Source of the DNA: Verrucomicrobiota bacterium
GTDB taxonomy: Bacteria > Verrucomicrobiota > Verrucomicrobiia > Limisphaerales > UBA1096
Direction: 5' to 3'
NCBI GenBank assembly: GCA_015658765.1
Contig: DQOE01000298.1
Coordinates: 1-5,856 of the forward strand
DNA length: 5,856 nucleotides
Part shown: piece after piece, positions 5,229 to 5,856 of the stretch
Layout of the letters: every line of letters begins with the position of its first letter
How positions within the stretch are numbered: the first letter of the stretch is position 1
Position numbers and translations under genes: made by a program
Notes under the pieces: model-generated
The model's database searches: none
What the model saw: only the letters and a program-made list of their open reading frames with translations
Told to the model about the DNA's origin: nothing

Positions 5229-5856
5229 TTACCAGCGTGGGAGTTGTCGGGTCCAGTTTGGGTCGATGTGTTTTTGCATCTCGGCTTCGTCGTCGCGTTT
5301 GCGGTACGGGCAGTTGCGGAAGCGTTCCTTGCCGCGCTCGAGTTGATCGGTGTCGAGCGTCACACCCAAGCCCGGTTTGTCAGGAATCTCGACGCAGCCA
5401 TCGACGATCGGCACCCGGCCGCCCTCGACGATTTCGTCGATCTCCGATTGCCACGGATAATGCGTGTCGCAGGCGTAGGTGAGATGCGTTGTCGCCGACG
5501 CGATGTGCGCCATCGCCATCAGCGAAACGCCGAGGTGGCTGTTCGAGTGCATCGACAAGCCGATGCCGAACGTCTTGCAGACGCGGGCGAGTTGCTGCAC
5601 CTGCCGCATGCCGCCCCAGTAATGGTGATCGCACAGCACCACCTGCACGGCGTCGCGGCGCACCGCTTCCGGGATGTCGCCGAACGACGTCACGGCGACA
5701 TTGCTCGCGAGAGGCGTCTCGATGCCGTCGGCCAAGAGGCGTTTCCGGACTTCACCCATGCCGTCGAGCCCGACGCACGGGTCTTCGAGGTAACCGCCAT
5801 CGGAGAGTTCACCGGCCAAAGCCTGCCCGACTTTGACGGAGGTATCGACCGACCAA
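5229..5856 (-). CDS. Glucarate dehydratase-type enolase-superfamily enzyme, C-terminal part
   Basis: This gene is cut by the right edge of the window; 208 codons and the TAA (5229-5231) are visible. Enzymes of this type abstract the proton beside a sugar-acid carboxylate and lose water, turning D-glucarate into 5-dehydro-4-deoxyglucarate with Mg2+. Numbering from the first complete codon, the fragment begins WSVD, the residues just after the DPNGAW metal-ligand stretch of E. coli glucarate dehydratase. It then shows GYLEDPC (metal-ligand Glu24), ASNV (Asn52), VLCDHHYW (Asp76) and SMHSNSHLG (His103), matching in order and approximate spacing the residues recalled as Glu260, Asn289, Asp313 and the catalytic His339. 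The tail KPGLGVTLD and RDDEAEMQ..DPNW also fit the family. The frame is open to the edge, so the TTG at 5819 is not a start. Differences from GudD around CDHHYW and HSNSH leave the exact hexarate open. Confidence 0.85.
   Translation of the reverse strand, partial: WSVDTSVKVGQALAGELSDGGYLEDPCVGLDGMGEVRKRLLADGIETPLASNVAVTSFGDIPEAVRRDAVQVVLCDHHYWGGMRQVQQLARVCKTFGIGLSMHSNSHLGVSLMAMAHIASATTHLTYACDTHYPWQSEIDEIVEGGRVPIVDGCVEIPDKPGLGVTLDTDQLERGKERFRNCPYRKRDDEAEMQKHIDPNWTRQLPRW

Noticed and set aside
4547..5482. 311-residue open frame on the plus strand, opposite the kdgD-type and glucarate-dehydratase-type genes
   Set aside because: It is an Arg/His-rich antisense shadow of two recognisable enzymes and has no motif of its own.
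5817..5819. TTG as the start of the glucarate-dehydratase-type gene
   Set aside because: The frame continues upstream to the window edge with family-like residues (WSVD...), so the gene is simply cut off and the TTG is an internal Leu codon.

Overview
The window is GC-rich and almost wholly coding. It looks like part of a bacterial chromosome. A family 9 (heptosyltransferase-type) glycosyltransferase suggests a Gram-negative outer membrane. The gene styles together (biotin-dependent sodium-pump decarboxylase, NagA-like deacetylase, sugar-acid dehydratases, weak Shine-Dalgarno sites) would fit a heterotrophic lineage such as Verrucomicrobiota/Planctomycetota. That placement is a low-confidence inference, because no marker gene is present.

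Plus-strand block (1-2445): the end of a biotinyl carrier domain, then a sodium-translocating decarboxylase beta subunit (oadB-like) one base later, then a NagA-like N-acetylglucosamine-6-phosphate deacetylase whose ATG overlaps the oadB stop (ATGA). The three are probably one operon that joins decarboxylation-driven Na+ export to amino-sugar breakdown.

Minus-strand block (2442 to beyond 5856, transcribed right to left): a partial glucarate-dehydratase-type enolase-superfamily enzyme, a KdgD-type 5-dehydro-4-deoxyglucarate dehydratase, an EamA/DMT ten-helix transporter and a family 9 glycosyltransferase. Gaps are 13 bp, 12 bp and a 4-bp ATGA overlap. The first two enzymes make consecutive steps: hexarate to 5-dehydro-4-deoxyglucarate, then to 2,5-dioxopentanoate plus CO2. 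The transporter may move the sugar acid or a related solute. The glycosyltransferase is probably an envelope gene carried at the operon end.

The two blocks converge, and their stop codons overlap (2442-2445), so no space is left for an ordinary intergenic terminator. No RNA gene, mobile element, CRISPR array or clear promoter was seen. The least expected structure is a repeated palindrome, CTTGGCCAAG. It occurs exactly four times inside three different genes, among many more copies of its half GGCCAAG, and resembles a highly iterated genomic palindrome. No wholly new multi-gene system is evident.
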